From Sphingoaurantiacus capsulatus (GTDB taxonomy: Bacteria > Pseudomonadota > Alphaproteobacteria > Sphingomonadales > Sphingomonadaceae), in the NCBI RefSeq assembly GCF_042648405.1, contig NZ_JBHRXV010000001.1, forward strand, positions 1-64,000: a stretch of 64,000 nt of DNA, read 5' to 3'. The notes below the pieces were generated by a model. That model ran no database searches. It was not told the origin of the DNA and was given only the letters and a program-made list of their open reading frames with translations. A program made the position numbers and the translations under genes. Numbering within the stretch: the stretch's first letter is position 1; every line of letters starts with the position of its first letter. Below are positions 49,999 to 60,006 of this stretch, in pieces.

Positions 49999-50249
49999 CC
50001 ACACCGCCAACGTCAGAGCTGATCGAGCTGACCGACGACCGAAGTCACCGACCATCTCGCTGCTGCGACGCAGACGATCTGGAATAAATCTCAGCCTGTT
50101 ATTCGCAACGTCCGTTCTCTTGCGAGATCGAACGCCGCTTAATCACGGCATCGATTTCAAAACCCATTCACAATGTCAAAGAGCGCGGGCCGAAACCCGC
50201 TAACCGGCTAGGCCGGATCTGGTTGTCTTCATACCTAGAGACGAAAAGT

Positions 50250-50325
50250 TGGTGGAGCCTGTCGGGATCGAACCGACGACCTCAAGCTTGCAAAGCTAGC
50301 GCTCTCCCAACTGAGCTAAGGCCCC
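50250..50325 (-). tRNA. tRNA-Ala (TGC)
   Basis: 76 bases with encoded CCA. 5' GGGGCCTTAGCTCAGTTGGG, anticodon loop CTTTGCAAG with anticodon TGC, T arm GGTTCGATCC. In the 16S–23S spacer as usual. Confidence 0.96.
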
Positions 50326-50341
50326 GTCACTGAAAGAAGCA

Positions 50342-50418
<77 letters not shown>

Positions 50419-50599
50419 ATGCTCGCGGGCGCCTGTAACGCCTACGTGGAGCCTGCTCAAGTGCGCTTAACAGCAATCGTTACGCAAAAGCGCAAAGATC
50501 GAGCTGCTAAGCTCTCTAGGATGAAGGGACATGAGGGCGGCGGTAATGTTCTTTAGAAGGCCGCGAAGGTGGCGCCGAAGCACGAACCTAATCGTGGCG

Positions 50600-52093
<1,494 letters not shown>

Positions 52094-52414
52094 AATGTAC
52101 GAACAACGACCGGTTGGAATACCGACCGAAGCCCGTTCAAGGAGCTTCCTATCTGCACAACGTCACTAACGTAACATCGGCCTAAGCCGATGAAGTTTGT
52201 GGTACGTTGAGACATATAAGCAGCTTGGTAACGCATCGACCGGCCCTTGTTGCCGGAGACGCGGCACCGCCGCCCACATGTCCCTTCATTCAACCTACAA
52301 TGAGAAAGAGCGACGTTGCCTCACCCCCGCTTTTGAGTTCGGGGAAAAACCGGCTGGTTTTTCAAGTGAGGCCCGGTGACAAACCCGCTGGTCTGTCTCC
52401 GGCGACGGGGGCGG

Positions 52415-52444
52415 CTTATATGCCTGGGCCCGTCAGCCCGTCAA
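52415..52444 (-). promoter_or_regulatory. rRNA operon promoter
   Basis: On minus: -35 TTGACG (52444-52439), 18-base spacer GGCTGACGGGCCCAGGCA, -10 TATAAG (52420-52415). Directly upstream is an A-rich stretch (AAAAAAAG), consistent with an UP-like element. Position about 320 bases before the 16S end is normal for alphaproteobacterial rrn operons. Confidence 0.75.
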
Positions 52445-52454
52445 CCACTTTTTT

Positions 52455-52510
52455 TCAACTTCGTGTCAGTCACCTGACCCGCCGTTGCCGACCTTCAGAC
52501 ACGAAGTTGA
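52455..52510. repeat. 13-base inverted repeat upstream of the rRNA promoter
   Basis: TCAACTTCGTGTC (52455-52467) and GACACGAAGTTGA (52498-52510) are perfect complements with 30 bases between. The promoter-proximal arm ends 10 bases before the -35 box. Confidence 0.75.
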
Positions 52511-52876
52511 CCGTTCCTCTTTCGAGGTCTGATCGACCGTGGATGTCTGGAGGGCGGCGTGACCAGAAAGCTTCCGGAAGTGACCGCCCCGTCGGGGTGG
52601 CTCATCTGGCGAACCGCGGCGTCTTTGGCAAGACCCTTTGTTTCGCTTTTTTGAACCCGCCTCTTCGCCGTCCGGTCCTCGTGGCACCCTCTCGATAAAT
52701 TATCGGAGAGGGCGGTGTCCGCGGGAGCCGTGCAGCGCGTCGGCGAGGGGCCATATGGTCGAAGGCCGAGAGTCGCGCAACCCCTGCCGCGCAACTTTTT
52801 TGCGCAAATGCGTAACATTGTTAGCTGGCGCGCCGGGGCTGCGGCGCCTCCCTAAAGAAGACTCGCGCGCGCGTAT

Positions 52877-53305
52877 CTAGGAGGCGCTGATATACTCCTT
52901 GAGGAGCCCGGCCTCATGCTCGGCGTCCTCGATCCGGCGTTTCACGAGGTCGCCGATCGACACGATTCCGACCAGCCGCCCGCGTTCGACTACCGGCAGA
53001 TGGCGGATTCGGCGGGCGGTCATGATCTCCATGGCCTCGGCGATCGATTCGACTCCGCTCGCGGTGACGATCGGCGAGGTCATGATCGCGTGAACGGCGG
53101 CGTCGAGAATCGCGACGCCCTTTTCATGCAGACATTTCACGACATCGCGTTCGGAGACGATTCCCACCGGATCGTCGCCCTCGACCACCAGCACGGCGCC
53201 GATGCGATGCTCATGAAGCAACGCCACCACGCCCTGGACCGGCATGCTCGCCGGTACGGTCACGACTTCCCCGCCCTTCGTCCTCAGGATTGATGCGATG
53301 GTCAT
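52877..53305 (-). CDS. CBS-domain-pair protein
   Basis: 142 residues made almost wholly of two CBS domains (about 8-62 and 74-130): VQGVVALLHEHRIGAVLVVE, DPVGIVSERDVVKCLHEKG, RRIRHLPVVERGRLVGIVSIGDLVK. Stand-alone CBS pairs bind adenine nucleotides and act as energy or redox sensors; the partner is unknown. ATG at 53305; the frame further upstream has no family likeness. Lies 5' of the rRNA promoter region on the same strand. Confidence 0.9.
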   Translation of the reverse strand: MTIASILRTKGGEVVTVPASMPVQGVVALLHEHRIGAVLVVEGDDPVGIVSERDVVKCLHEKGVAILDAAVHAIMTSPIVTASGVESIAEAMEIMTARRIRHLPVVERGRLVGIVSIGDLVKRRIEDAEHEAGLLKEYISAS

Positions 53306-53367
53306 CGCTTGTCCCTTTCTCGACTCGGCGAGTTGATGCTCACCCATCGAGCGCCCAAAGGGAAGCC

Positions 53368-53646
53368 ATGAACGATTCGCCCGGCCCCTCGCCCGTCGCA
53401 CGATTCTGGCAGCTCATGGCGGTGATGCTGCTGGTGGCGCTGATCTCGGCCGCCGCCGCGCTCACTTATATGCAGCGCACCGGCACGGTGCTTCACCTGC
53501 ACTTCGTCATCGCGATGACGGCGGGAATCGTCGCCACCCTGCTGCTCGCCGGCGCGCTGATGGGGCTGCTGTTCTTCAGCGCGCGCACCGGCCACGACGC
53601 CACGGTGTCCGACATCGACGACATCGACGACCTCGACGGGCGTTAA
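53368..53646 (+). CDS. Small two-helix membrane protein
   Basis: 92 residues, ATG at 53368 behind AAAGGGAAG. Two membrane segments (about 15-34 and 46-70) and a strongly acidic C-terminal tail (DATVSDIDDIDDLDGR). No family recognised with certainty. Divergent from the CBS gene with a 62-base gap. Confidence 0.75.
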   Translation: MNDSPGPSPVARFWQLMAVMLLVALISAAAALTYMQRTGTVLHLHFVIAMTAGIVATLLLAGALMGLLFFSARTGHDATVSDIDDIDDLDGR

Positions 53647-53728
53647 CCCCGGCGACTCTACGGGCTTAGCGAATCGCCTGCCGCGTGTATCTCTCCCCGC
53701 CAGACCAAGACTCATCTGGGAGAGCGAT

Positions 53729-55237
53729 ATGAAATTGGGGGGGACGGCGCTGGCCTTGCTGGCGCTCGCAACGGCGATGCCGGCGATGGCACAGGACGCG
53801 CCGAAGGGCGATGACAAGAAAGCCGCCGCGCCGATCCCGGCGCCGGTCGTCTCGGTCACCCGCCACAGCGGCACCTTCGGCGGCCAGAAAATCAGCTACC
53901 GCGCCACCACCGGCGAGACCTATCTGAAGGACAAGGACGGCGAGCCGACCGCCGCGATCTTCTCCACCACCTATGTGAAGGAGGGCCCGCGCGATCCGAA
54001 TCGCCCGATCACCTTCCTGTTCAACGGCGGCCCCGGCTCGGGCTCGCTCTGGCTGCACATGGGCGCCTTCGGCCCGAAGCGTGTGGTGGTCCCGTCGGAC
54101 GCGCGTGACGACGGCGCTCCGCCCTTCCCCATCATCGACAATGCGCACAGCCTGCTCGACGTCACCGACCTGGTGTTCATCGACCCGGTCGGCACCGGCT
54201 TCTCGAAGGCGCTCGGCAAGACCGAGGCGAAGAGCTTCTACGGCGTCACCGCCGACGCCAAGTCGGTGGCGCAGTTCATTCGCATCTGGCTGCGCGAGAA
54301 CGGCCGCTGGAACGCGCCGAAGTTCATCGGCGGCGAAAGCTACGGCACCACCCGCTCGGCGGCTGTGGTCAACGAGCTCGAGGCGACCTTCAACGACGTA
54401 TCGCTGAACGGCGTGCTGCTGATCTCCACCATCCTCGACTTCGGCGCGCAGGCCGAAGTGCCGGGCAACGAGATGGCCTATGTCGTCAACATGCCGTCGA
54501 TGGCGGCGACCGCCTGGTATCACAATGCGCTCGCCGAGCGGCCGGCGCAGCTCGAGCCCTTTCTCGTCGAGGCGCGCGCCTTTGCCATCGGCGAATATGC
54601 GTCGGCGCTGCTGAAGGGCAGCAACCTGCCCGCCGCCGAGCGCGCCGCGGTGCGCGCCAAGCTGTCCCGCTTTACCGGTCTTTCGGAGCAATATCTCGAA
54701 CAGGCCGACCTGCGCGTCGTGCCGGGCCGCTTCTACAAGGAGCTGCTGCGCAGCCGCGGGCTGACGGTGGGCCGTCTCGACACCCGCTACACGGGCCGCG
54801 ACTATGACGCCGCCGGCGAGGAGCCCGACAACGATCCGAGCTTCTACGGCATCGACGGCGCCTACACCGCGGGCATGAACGCCTATGCGCGCGAGACGCT
54901 CGGGCTGAAGATGGATCGCGAATATGTCACCATCGGCGGCCTCGGCAGCCCGTGGGACTGGAACATCGGCGGCGGCGACCTGACCTATTATCGCAACGTC
55001 GCGCCCTATCTCGGCAAGGCGCTGCGCGAGAACAGCGGGCTCCGGATCTTCGTCGGCCAGGGCTATTACGACATGGCGACGCCGTTCTTCGGCGCCGAAT
55101 ATTCGCTGACCCGCACCGGCATCCCGACCGACCGCATCACCTATAAATATTATGATGCCGGCCACATGATGTACGTGCGCGACGCCGATCTCGCCAAGCT
55201 CAGCTCGGACATCCGCGCGTTTATTCGGGCGCGGTAA
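53729..55237 (+). CDS. Exported S10 serine carboxypeptidase-like protein
   Basis: 502 residues with signal peptide ending AMAQ (about 22). Alpha/beta-hydrolase of peptidase family S10: oxyanion region FLFNGGPGSGSLWLHMGAFGP, nucleophile Ser204 in GGESYGTTR, acid Asp in GQGYYDMATPFFG and catalytic His in DAGHMMYV. Probably periplasmic removal of C-terminal residues from peptides. Followed by a C/G-rich inverted repeat that may end transcription. Confidence 0.92.
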   Translation: MKLGGTALALLALATAMPAMAQDAPKGDDKKAAAPIPAPVVSVTRHSGTFGGQKISYRATTGETYLKDKDGEPTAAIFSTTYVKEGPRDPNRPITFLFNGGPGSGSLWLHMGAFGPKRVVVPSDARDDGAPPFPIIDNAHSLLDVTDLVFIDPVGTGFSKALGKTEAKSFYGVTADAKSVAQFIRIWLRENGRWNAPKFIGGESYGTTRSAAVVNELEATFNDVSLNGVLLISTILDFGAQAEVPGNEMAYVVNMPSMAATAWYHNALAERPAQLEPFLVEARAFAIGEYASALLKGSNLPAAERAAVRAKLSRFTGLSEQYLEQADLRVVPGRFYKELLRSRGLTVGRLDTRYTGRDYDAAGEEPDNDPSFYGIDGAYTAGMNAYARETLGLKMDREYVTIGGLGSPWDWNIGGGDLTYYRNVAPYLGKALRENSGLRIFVGQGYYDMATPFFGAEYSLTRTGIPTDRITYKYYDAGHMMYVRDADLAKLSSDIRAFIRAR

Positions 55238-55245
55238 CGTTGGAA

Positions 55246-55360
55246 CCTCCCCTCCCCGAGGGGGAGGGGATCGAGGGGTGGGCTCTCCGCGCGCGGTTAA
55301 ACCTCAGGGCTTCGGCGCGTCGCGGCGCCCACCCCCAACCCCTCCCCGTCGGGGGAGGAG
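55246..55360. repeat. C/G-rich inverted repeat between S10 peptidase and porin genes
   Basis: Left arm 55246-55283 (CCTCCCCTCCCCGAGGGGGA...GGGTGGGC) and right arm 55327-55360 (GCCCACCCCCAACCCCTCCC...) are imperfect complements around a 43-base centre. Each arm also folds on itself. It lies between two converging genes and may serve as a shared terminator. Confidence 0.7.
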
Positions 55361-55365
55361 AGTTT

Positions 55366-56856
55366 TCAAAACTCGAACTGCGCGCGGACGGCGAAGATAT
55401 CGACGCCATAGTCGCGGTCGGGGATCGGCGCGGTCGAGCCCGGCACCACCACCGCGGCGCGCGGGCCGCCTTCGATCTCGGCGCGCGTGTACTGCGCCAT
55501 GAAGCGCACATAATCGATCGGCTGCCAGATCAGGCTGGCGAGATAGCCCGTCTGCGTGCCGCCGTTGACGAAGTTGGGCGCGGCGAAGCTTGTCGCCGGG
55601 GTGCCGGTCGCGACCCGGTCGCGCAGGTCGAGATAATCGTAGCGCAGGTTGACGCCGACCGCGCCCCAGCCGCCCTTGTCGAAGCCCTTCTTGACGCTGG
55701 TCCGCTGCCAGCTCCCGTCGCGATAGCCGCGCGTCTCGCCGGTCAGCCACCAGCCGGCCTCGGCGTACCAGGAGAAGAAGTCGGCGTTGCCGGCAAAGGC
55801 GGTGCCGCCCGCCACCGATTCGATGCCGGTCAGCGTCGCCGGGTTGGCAATGGTGTCGGTTTTCACCCACTGCGCTTCGCTTGCGACGTGAAGCGGCCCG
55901 AAGATGCCGGCGGCCTCGATGCCATAGATGTCGTCGCCCCGCGCCGCGACGAGGCCGGTATCGGTGAAGCGCACGTCGGTGGTCTGGACGAACGGCCGCG
56001 CGCGATACTGGAAGTTGAGCGCATTGCTCTGGAATTCGCGGTGCTGGTAGGTGGCGCCGAGGTGGATCCGCCCGCCGAGCGCCTCGGGCGACCAGACCAG
56101 CCGCGAGCCGAACATCCAGTCGTCATTGTCGAAATTGGCGTTGATGCTGTCGTTGAACAGGCCCGCGTTGAAGCGCAGATCGCCCTGAACATAGCCGACC
56201 GCGGCGCCGATGCGGCGACTGTGCACGAAGGCATCGGTCATCTGCGCCCGTTCAATAAACGTGGTCGCGCCCGAACTGCTCATCGTCTCCAGCCCCTGGA
56301 AGGGATAGAAATAGCCGAATTGCGCGCTGACCGGGCTGCCCTTCGGCGCGTACTGGAACATCACATCCTCATAGCCGACCCCGCCTTGCGCGAAGTCGAA
56401 CTCGGCGCGCCACTTGATGCCGCCGGGCACGTCGCCCTCGAAGCCGAACAGGATCCGGCGCGAGCGCGAGTTGAAGCCGAGGTTGGCGGTCGGGATGTTG
56501 CCGTTGGGATTGCCGACGCTCGCCGCGTCGAACTGCATGCGGCCGCGCGGCTTGAAGCGCCAGCCGCCCTCGGCGGTGAACTCCGGCGCGCCCTTCCACG
56601 CGACCTGCACCGGCGGCGTCGCGGGCTTGGGCGCTGGCGCGGGAGGTGCTGCAGCGGTCGCCACCGGCGGCGTCGCCGGGCTCGCGCTCGCCTGCGCGGC
56701 AGTCAGCGTCTTCAGTTCCTCGAGTTGCTTCTGCAGCGCATCGATCTGCGCCTGCATCGCCTCGATGCGCGCGGTGGTCGCGGCATCCTGCGCCACCACG
56801 GGCGATGCCATCGCAACCAAGGCCGCCCCTGCCAGATACTGCCAGCGCTTCGCCAT
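55366..56856 (-). CDS. Phosphate-selective porin (OprO/OprP family)
   Basis: Outer-membrane porin of 496 residues. Signal peptide ends VVAQ (about 23); a short coiled coil follows (RIEAMQAQIDALQKQLEELK, about 30-50), then an Ala/Pro linker and a 16-strand barrel ending in FAVRAQFEF with terminal Phe. FKPRGRMQFDAASVG and GFEGDVPGGIKWRAEFDFA are typical of OprO/P. A three-repeat PhoB box lies 68 bases upstream, which supports phosphate uptake under starvation. Confidence 0.9.
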   Translation of the reverse strand: MAKRWQYLAGAALVAMASPVVAQDAATTARIEAMQAQIDALQKQLEELKTLTAAQASASPATPPVATAAAPPAPAPKPATPPVQVAWKGAPEFTAEGGWRFKPRGRMQFDAASVGNPNGNIPTANLGFNSRSRRILFGFEGDVPGGIKWRAEFDFAQGGVGYEDVMFQYAPKGSPVSAQFGYFYPFQGLETMSSSGATTFIERAQMTDAFVHSRRIGAAVGYVQGDLRFNAGLFNDSINANFDNDDWMFGSRLVWSPEALGGRIHLGATYQHREFQSNALNFQYRARPFVQTTDVRFTDTGLVAARGDDIYGIEAAGIFGPLHVASEAQWVKTDTIANPATLTGIESVAGGTAFAGNADFFSWYAEAGWWLTGETRGYRDGSWQRTSVKKGFDKGGWGAVGVNLRYDYLDLRDRVATGTPATSFAAPNFVNGGTQTGYLASLIWQPIDYVRFMAQYTRAEIEGGPRAAVVVPGSTAPIPDRDYGVDIFAVRAQFEF

Positions 56857-56924
56857 CGACCGATACTCCCCAAGCCTTGTCGGACGGGGTCATCACCGTC
56901 CGGTGTCTCATGGGTTGCGGCGGT

Positions 56925-56953
56925 ATGACGCTTTTATGTCACTTAGATGACAG
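56925..56953 (-). promoter_or_regulatory. Pho box upstream of the porin gene
   Basis: On minus, three 7-base half-sites CTGTCAT (56953-56947), GTGACAT (56942-56936) and GCGTCAT (56931-56925) are spaced exactly 11 bases apart, with an A-rich spacer AAAA. This matches the PhoB direct-repeat site CTGTCAT-N4-CTGTCAT. Confidence 0.8.
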
Positions 56954-56978
56954 TGATGGTCGAACACCCGCGATCTGT

Positions 56979-57124
56979 CCCTCTCCCGCCTGCGGGAGAG
57001 GTTAGGTGAGGGTGTGCGAGCGCCAGCGAGCTTATCGCCGGCGCTGCTGAACTGAGGAGGCGGTACACCCTCACCCTCCCACTGCTACGCAGCGGGCCCC
57101 TCCCTCTCCCGCAAGCGGGCGAGG
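56979..57124. repeat. C/G-rich inverted repeat upstream of the porin gene
   Basis: Ends CCCTCTCCCGCCTGCGGGAG (56979 onward) and CCCTCTCCCGCAAGCGGGCG (57103 onward) flank inner complementary pieces GGTGAGGGTGT (57004-57014) and ACACCCTCACC (57065-57075). It separates the porin promoter from the DUF4167 terminator; with the Pho box it fills the 331-base gap 56857-57187. Confidence 0.7.
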
Positions 57125-57163
57125 GGTAAAAAAGAAACGGCCCCGCCGCTAGGGCGAGGCCGC
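57125..57163 (-). terminator. Intrinsic terminator of the DUF4167 gene
   Basis: Read on minus: stem CGGCCTCGCC/GGCGGGGCCG (9 of 10 paired) with loop CTAGC, then TTTCTTTTTTACC. It begins 25 bases after the DUF4167 stop. Confidence 0.85.
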
Positions 57164-57187
57164 TCTCATTCTCGCAATCCGAAAGGA

Positions 57188-57826
57188 TCAGTCGGCCGGA
57201 GCCAGTTCGCCTTCCTCGGCGCCTTCGCGGCGCGGGCGGCGGCCGCGGCTGCGGCTGCGGCGGCGCGGCGCTTCTTCCTCACCATTGGCGCCGGCCTCGA
57301 CGGCGTTGCCTTCGGCATCACCCTCGCCGTCACCATCGCTGTCGTTGCCGCCCTTTGCCACCGGCGCGTCGGCCTGCGGCTCGGGGATCATGCGGGTCAT
57401 CTCGCTGACGCGGATCGGCGCGGCGTTCTCGATGACGCCGTCATCGTCGTCATCGCCATAGTCGTCGCCATTGTCATTGCCGTTATCGGCGCCATTGTCG
57501 CCGCCGTCGCGATCGTCGCGGCGCTGCTGATACTGCTGACGCTGCGCCTGCTGCTCTTCCTGGCGGGCGCGGAATTCGTTGAGCACGCGGTAATAATGAT
57601 CCGCATACTGCATATAATATTCGGCGGAGACGCGGTCGCCCTGCATGCTCGCGTCGCGCGCCAGCTGCTTGTATTTTTCGAGGAGCTGGTGCGCGTTGCC
57701 GCGAACCCGGACCTCGTTGCGGTTGCCCATATCGGGCGAGCGGCCGCCACTCGGCGCACGCTGCGGACCACCGCCACCACCGGGGCCGCCACGTCCACGG
57801 CGGCGACCATTCTGACCGTTTCTCAT
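57188..57826 (-). CDS. DUF4167 domain protein
   Basis: 212 residues. N-terminal Arg/Gly-rich tract (RNGQNGRRRGRGGPGGGGG) followed by the DUF4167 core (about 40-95: RVRGNAHQLLEKYKQLARDA, SAEYYMQYADHYYRVLNEF), then a very acidic low-complexity region (GADNGNDNGDDYGDDDDDG) and an Arg-rich end (RRRSRSRGRRPRREG). The family is alphaproteobacterial; an RNA-binding role is plausible from composition only. ATG at 57826. Same strand as prmC-prfA, 175 bases downstream. Confidence 0.9.
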   Translation of the reverse strand: MRNGQNGRRRGRGGPGGGGGPQRAPSGGRSPDMGNRNEVRVRGNAHQLLEKYKQLARDASMQGDRVSAEYYMQYADHYYRVLNEFRARQEEQQAQRQQYQQRRDDRDGGDNGADNGNDNGDDYGDDDDDGVIENAAPIRVSEMTRMIPEPQADAPVAKGGNDSDGDGEGDAEGNAVEAGANGEEEAPRRRSRSRGRRPRREGAEEGELAPAD

Positions 57827-58001
57827 CAAATCACTTGTCCCTGATCCATCCGGATTAACGGGGCTGAGCGCATGACTTTCGCGCGAGCACGGAACCGAAC
57901 AATCGGCCGTCTGCTGTTGTTGAAGTCATTGGCAGGGGAGAAAGCTCCACCCCGCTCGTCCTTTGTCTAGCCGGAACGTTTGGCTCTTCCAAGCCCAAAA
58001 C

Positions 58002-58823
58002 TTACCCTGCGTCAGCGGCGCGCAGCGAGAGGCAGCGGGGCCGGCCGGCGAGGTCGCGCCGAAGCGTGGGAAGCAACCCATGCGCCACGGCGATCTCGCT
58101 CACCAAGTCGGCCTGAAGATAGCCGATTTCAAGGTGCGCCGACCCGCCGGGGGAAAGAATGGTGGTCAGTGCCGGAATGATCTTCCGATAATCGTCGAGC
58201 CCGCCCTGCCCTGCGAACAGCGCTGAACCGGGCTCGTAGTCCGCGACTTCCGGCGCCAGCACCTCCTCGGTGCCGACATAGGGCGGGTTCGACAGGATGA
58301 TGTCGAAGCGCCCGCCGATCGCCGCCGTCCAATCGCCGACGATGAAGGCGCTGCGGTCGGCGAGGCCTAGCCGCTGCGCATTGTCCGCCGCCACCGATGC
58401 CGTGCCTTCCGAGCGATCGACGCCGAGCCCCCAGGCGCCCGGGCGCTCGTGCAACACCGACAGCAGCAGGCAGCCGCTCCCCGTCCCCAGATCCAGCACG
58501 CGCGGCGCCGGGCCGGCGGCGGCGAGCGCGGCTTCGACGATCGTCTCGCTGTCGGGGCGCGGGATCAGCGTGTCGGGGGTCACCCGGAAATCGAGCGACC
58601 AGAATTCGCGGTGACCGAGGATGTAGGCGACCGGCTCCCCGCCCATCCGCCGTTCGACCAGCGCGCCGAACGCCGCCTCATCCAGATCGTCGTGCAGATG
58701 GCGGAGCAGAAGCTCGTTGCGATCGACGCCGAGCACATGCGCGGCGAGCAGTTCCGCATCGAGCCGGGGGCAGTCACCGGGCAGCTTCGCAGCCGCCGCG
58801 GCGATGGCGTCACGCGCCCGCAT
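58002..58823 (-). CDS. prmC: Release factor glutamine methyltransferase
   Basis: S-adenosylmethionine-dependent methyltransferase that methylates the Gln of the GGQ motif in release factors 1 and 2. 273 residues. SAM motif VLDLGTGSGCLLLSV, catalytic NPPY in DIILSNPPYVG, and IPRPDSETIVEAAL upstream. Overlaps prfA by 14 bases; the pair prfA-prmC is a standard arrangement because RF1 is its substrate. Confidence 0.96.
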   Translation of the reverse strand: MRARDAIAAAAAKLPGDCPRLDAELLAAHVLGVDRNELLLRHLHDDLDEAAFGALVERRMGGEPVAYILGHREFWSLDFRVTPDTLIPRPDSETIVEAALAAAGPAPRVLDLGTGSGCLLLSVLHERPGAWGLGVDRSEGTASVAADNAQRLGLADRSAFIVGDWTAAIGGRFDIILSNPPYVGTEEVLAPEVADYEPGSALFAGQGGLDDYRKIIPALTTILSPGGSAHLEIGYLQADLVSEIAVAHGLLPTLRRDLAGRPRCLSLRAADAG

Positions 58824-59895
58824 CGAGATTGGCGAGCCGCGACGCCTGATCCTCGTTGATCAGCGCCTGCACCAGCTCTTCCAGCCCATAGCCCTGCAGG
58901 ATTTCCTCCAGCCGGTGCAAGGTCAGGTTGATGCGGTGATCGGTGACGCGGCCTTGCGGGAAATTATAGGTGCGGATGCGCTCCGACCGGTCACCCGAAC
59001 CGACCATCGACTTGCGGTCGGCGGCGCGCGCGGAATCGAGCTTGCCGCGCTCCAGATCATAGAGGCGCGAACGCAGCACCTTCATCGCCTTCGCCTTGTT
59101 CTTGTGCTGCGATTTCTCGTCCTGCTGGCTGACGACGAGGCCGCTCGGGATATGGGTGATGCGCACCGCGCTGTCGGTGGTGTTGACCGACTGGCCGCCG
59201 GGCCCCGACGAGCGGAACACGTCGATGCGCAGATCCTTCTCGTCGATCTTCACGTCGACCTCTTCCGCCTCGGGCAGCACCGCCACCGTCGCCGCCGAGG
59301 TATGGATGCGCCCCTGCGTCTCGGTCGCGGGCACGCGCTGCACGCGGTGGACGCCGCTTTCGAACTTCAGCCGAGCGAACACGCCGGGGCCGGTAACGCT
59401 GGCGACGACTTCCTTGTAGCCGCCGACATCGGCCGCCGAAGCCGAGATCAGTTCCACCCGCCAGCCGCGCTCCTCGGCATAGCGCTGGTACATGCGGAAC
59501 AGGTCGCCCGCGAACAGCGCCGCCTCGTCGCCGCCGGTACCGGCGCGGATTTCGAGCATCGCCGACTTCTCATCGGCGGCGTCCTTCGGCAGAAGCGCCA
59601 CCGACAGCGCGCGTTCGGCGTCGGGCAGCTTGCCCTCGACCTCGCCGATCTCGGCCTCCGCCATCTCGCGCATCTCGGCATCGCCCGCCGGATCGTCGAT
59701 CATCGCGCGCAGGCCGGCGACTTCTTCACGCAACCCGCGCAGTTCGCGCGCCTTCTCGGCGACCGGCGTCAGCTCGGCATATTCCTTCGACAGCTGCACG
59801 AAGCGCTCGGCCGACAGATCGGGCCGCGCCATCTCCGCCGACAGCTCGGAGTGGCGTGCTTCGATCTGCGCGATGCGGTTTGCGGGAACGCTCAT
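58810..59895 (-). CDS. prfA: Peptide chain release factor 1
   Basis: Recognises UAA and UAG stop codons. 361 residues, normal size. GGQ motif in RSSGPGGQSVNTTDSAVRIT at about residues 231-233, and the stop-codon-reading segment in HRVQRVPATETQGRIHTSA. Followed by prmC. Its upstream flank holds a REP-like repeat separating it from hisS. Confidence 0.97.
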   Translation of the reverse strand: MSVPANRIAQIEARHSELSAEMARPDLSAERFVQLSKEYAELTPVAEKARELRGLREEVAGLRAMIDDPAGDAEMREMAEAEIGEVEGKLPDAERALSVALLPKDAADEKSAMLEIRAGTGGDEAALFAGDLFRMYQRYAEERGWRVELISASAADVGGYKEVVASVTGPGVFARLKFESGVHRVQRVPATETQGRIHTSAATVAVLPEAEEVDVKIDEKDLRIDVFRSSGPGGQSVNTTDSAVRITHIPSGLVVSQQDEKSQHKNKAKAMKVLRSRLYDLERGKLDSARAADRKSMVGSGDRSERIRTYNFPQGRVTDHRINLTLHRLEEILQGYGLEELVQALINEDQASRLANLDAGA

Positions 59896-59927
59896 GCTCG
59901 GCTCTTACCCAATTCTCTTCTTTTTAT

Positions 59928-60003
59928 CGTCATCCCGGCGAAGGCCGGGATCCATTCTCCGAAGCGTCGGCGGTAATGGATCCCCGCCTTCGCGGGGATG
60001 ACG
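59928..60003. repeat. REP/MITE-like inverted repeat, copy 3
   Basis: Arms 59928-59954 (CGTCATCCCGGCGAAGGCCG...) and 59977-60003 around a 22-base centre. Right arm differs slightly (CCCCGCCTTCGCGGGGATG). Lies 3 bases after the hisS stop, on the transcript side. Confidence 0.9.
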
Positions 60004-60006
60004 ATG

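Larger units (their letters stand above)
52094..52876 (-). other. Leader and upstream region of the rRNA operon
   Basis: 783 bases with no convincing gene; the open frames here lack ribosome-binding sites and family likeness. It holds the rRNA promoter (52415-52444), about 315 bases of transcribed leader down to 16S, and an upstream 13-base inverted repeat. The far end (52700-52876) is the upstream region next to the CBS gene's 3' end. Confidence 0.7.

Noticed and set aside
52094..52876. Small open frames upstream of 16S (e.g. around 52207-52698)
   Set aside because: No ribosome-binding sites, no recognisable protein pattern; the region is explained by the rRNA leader and promoter.
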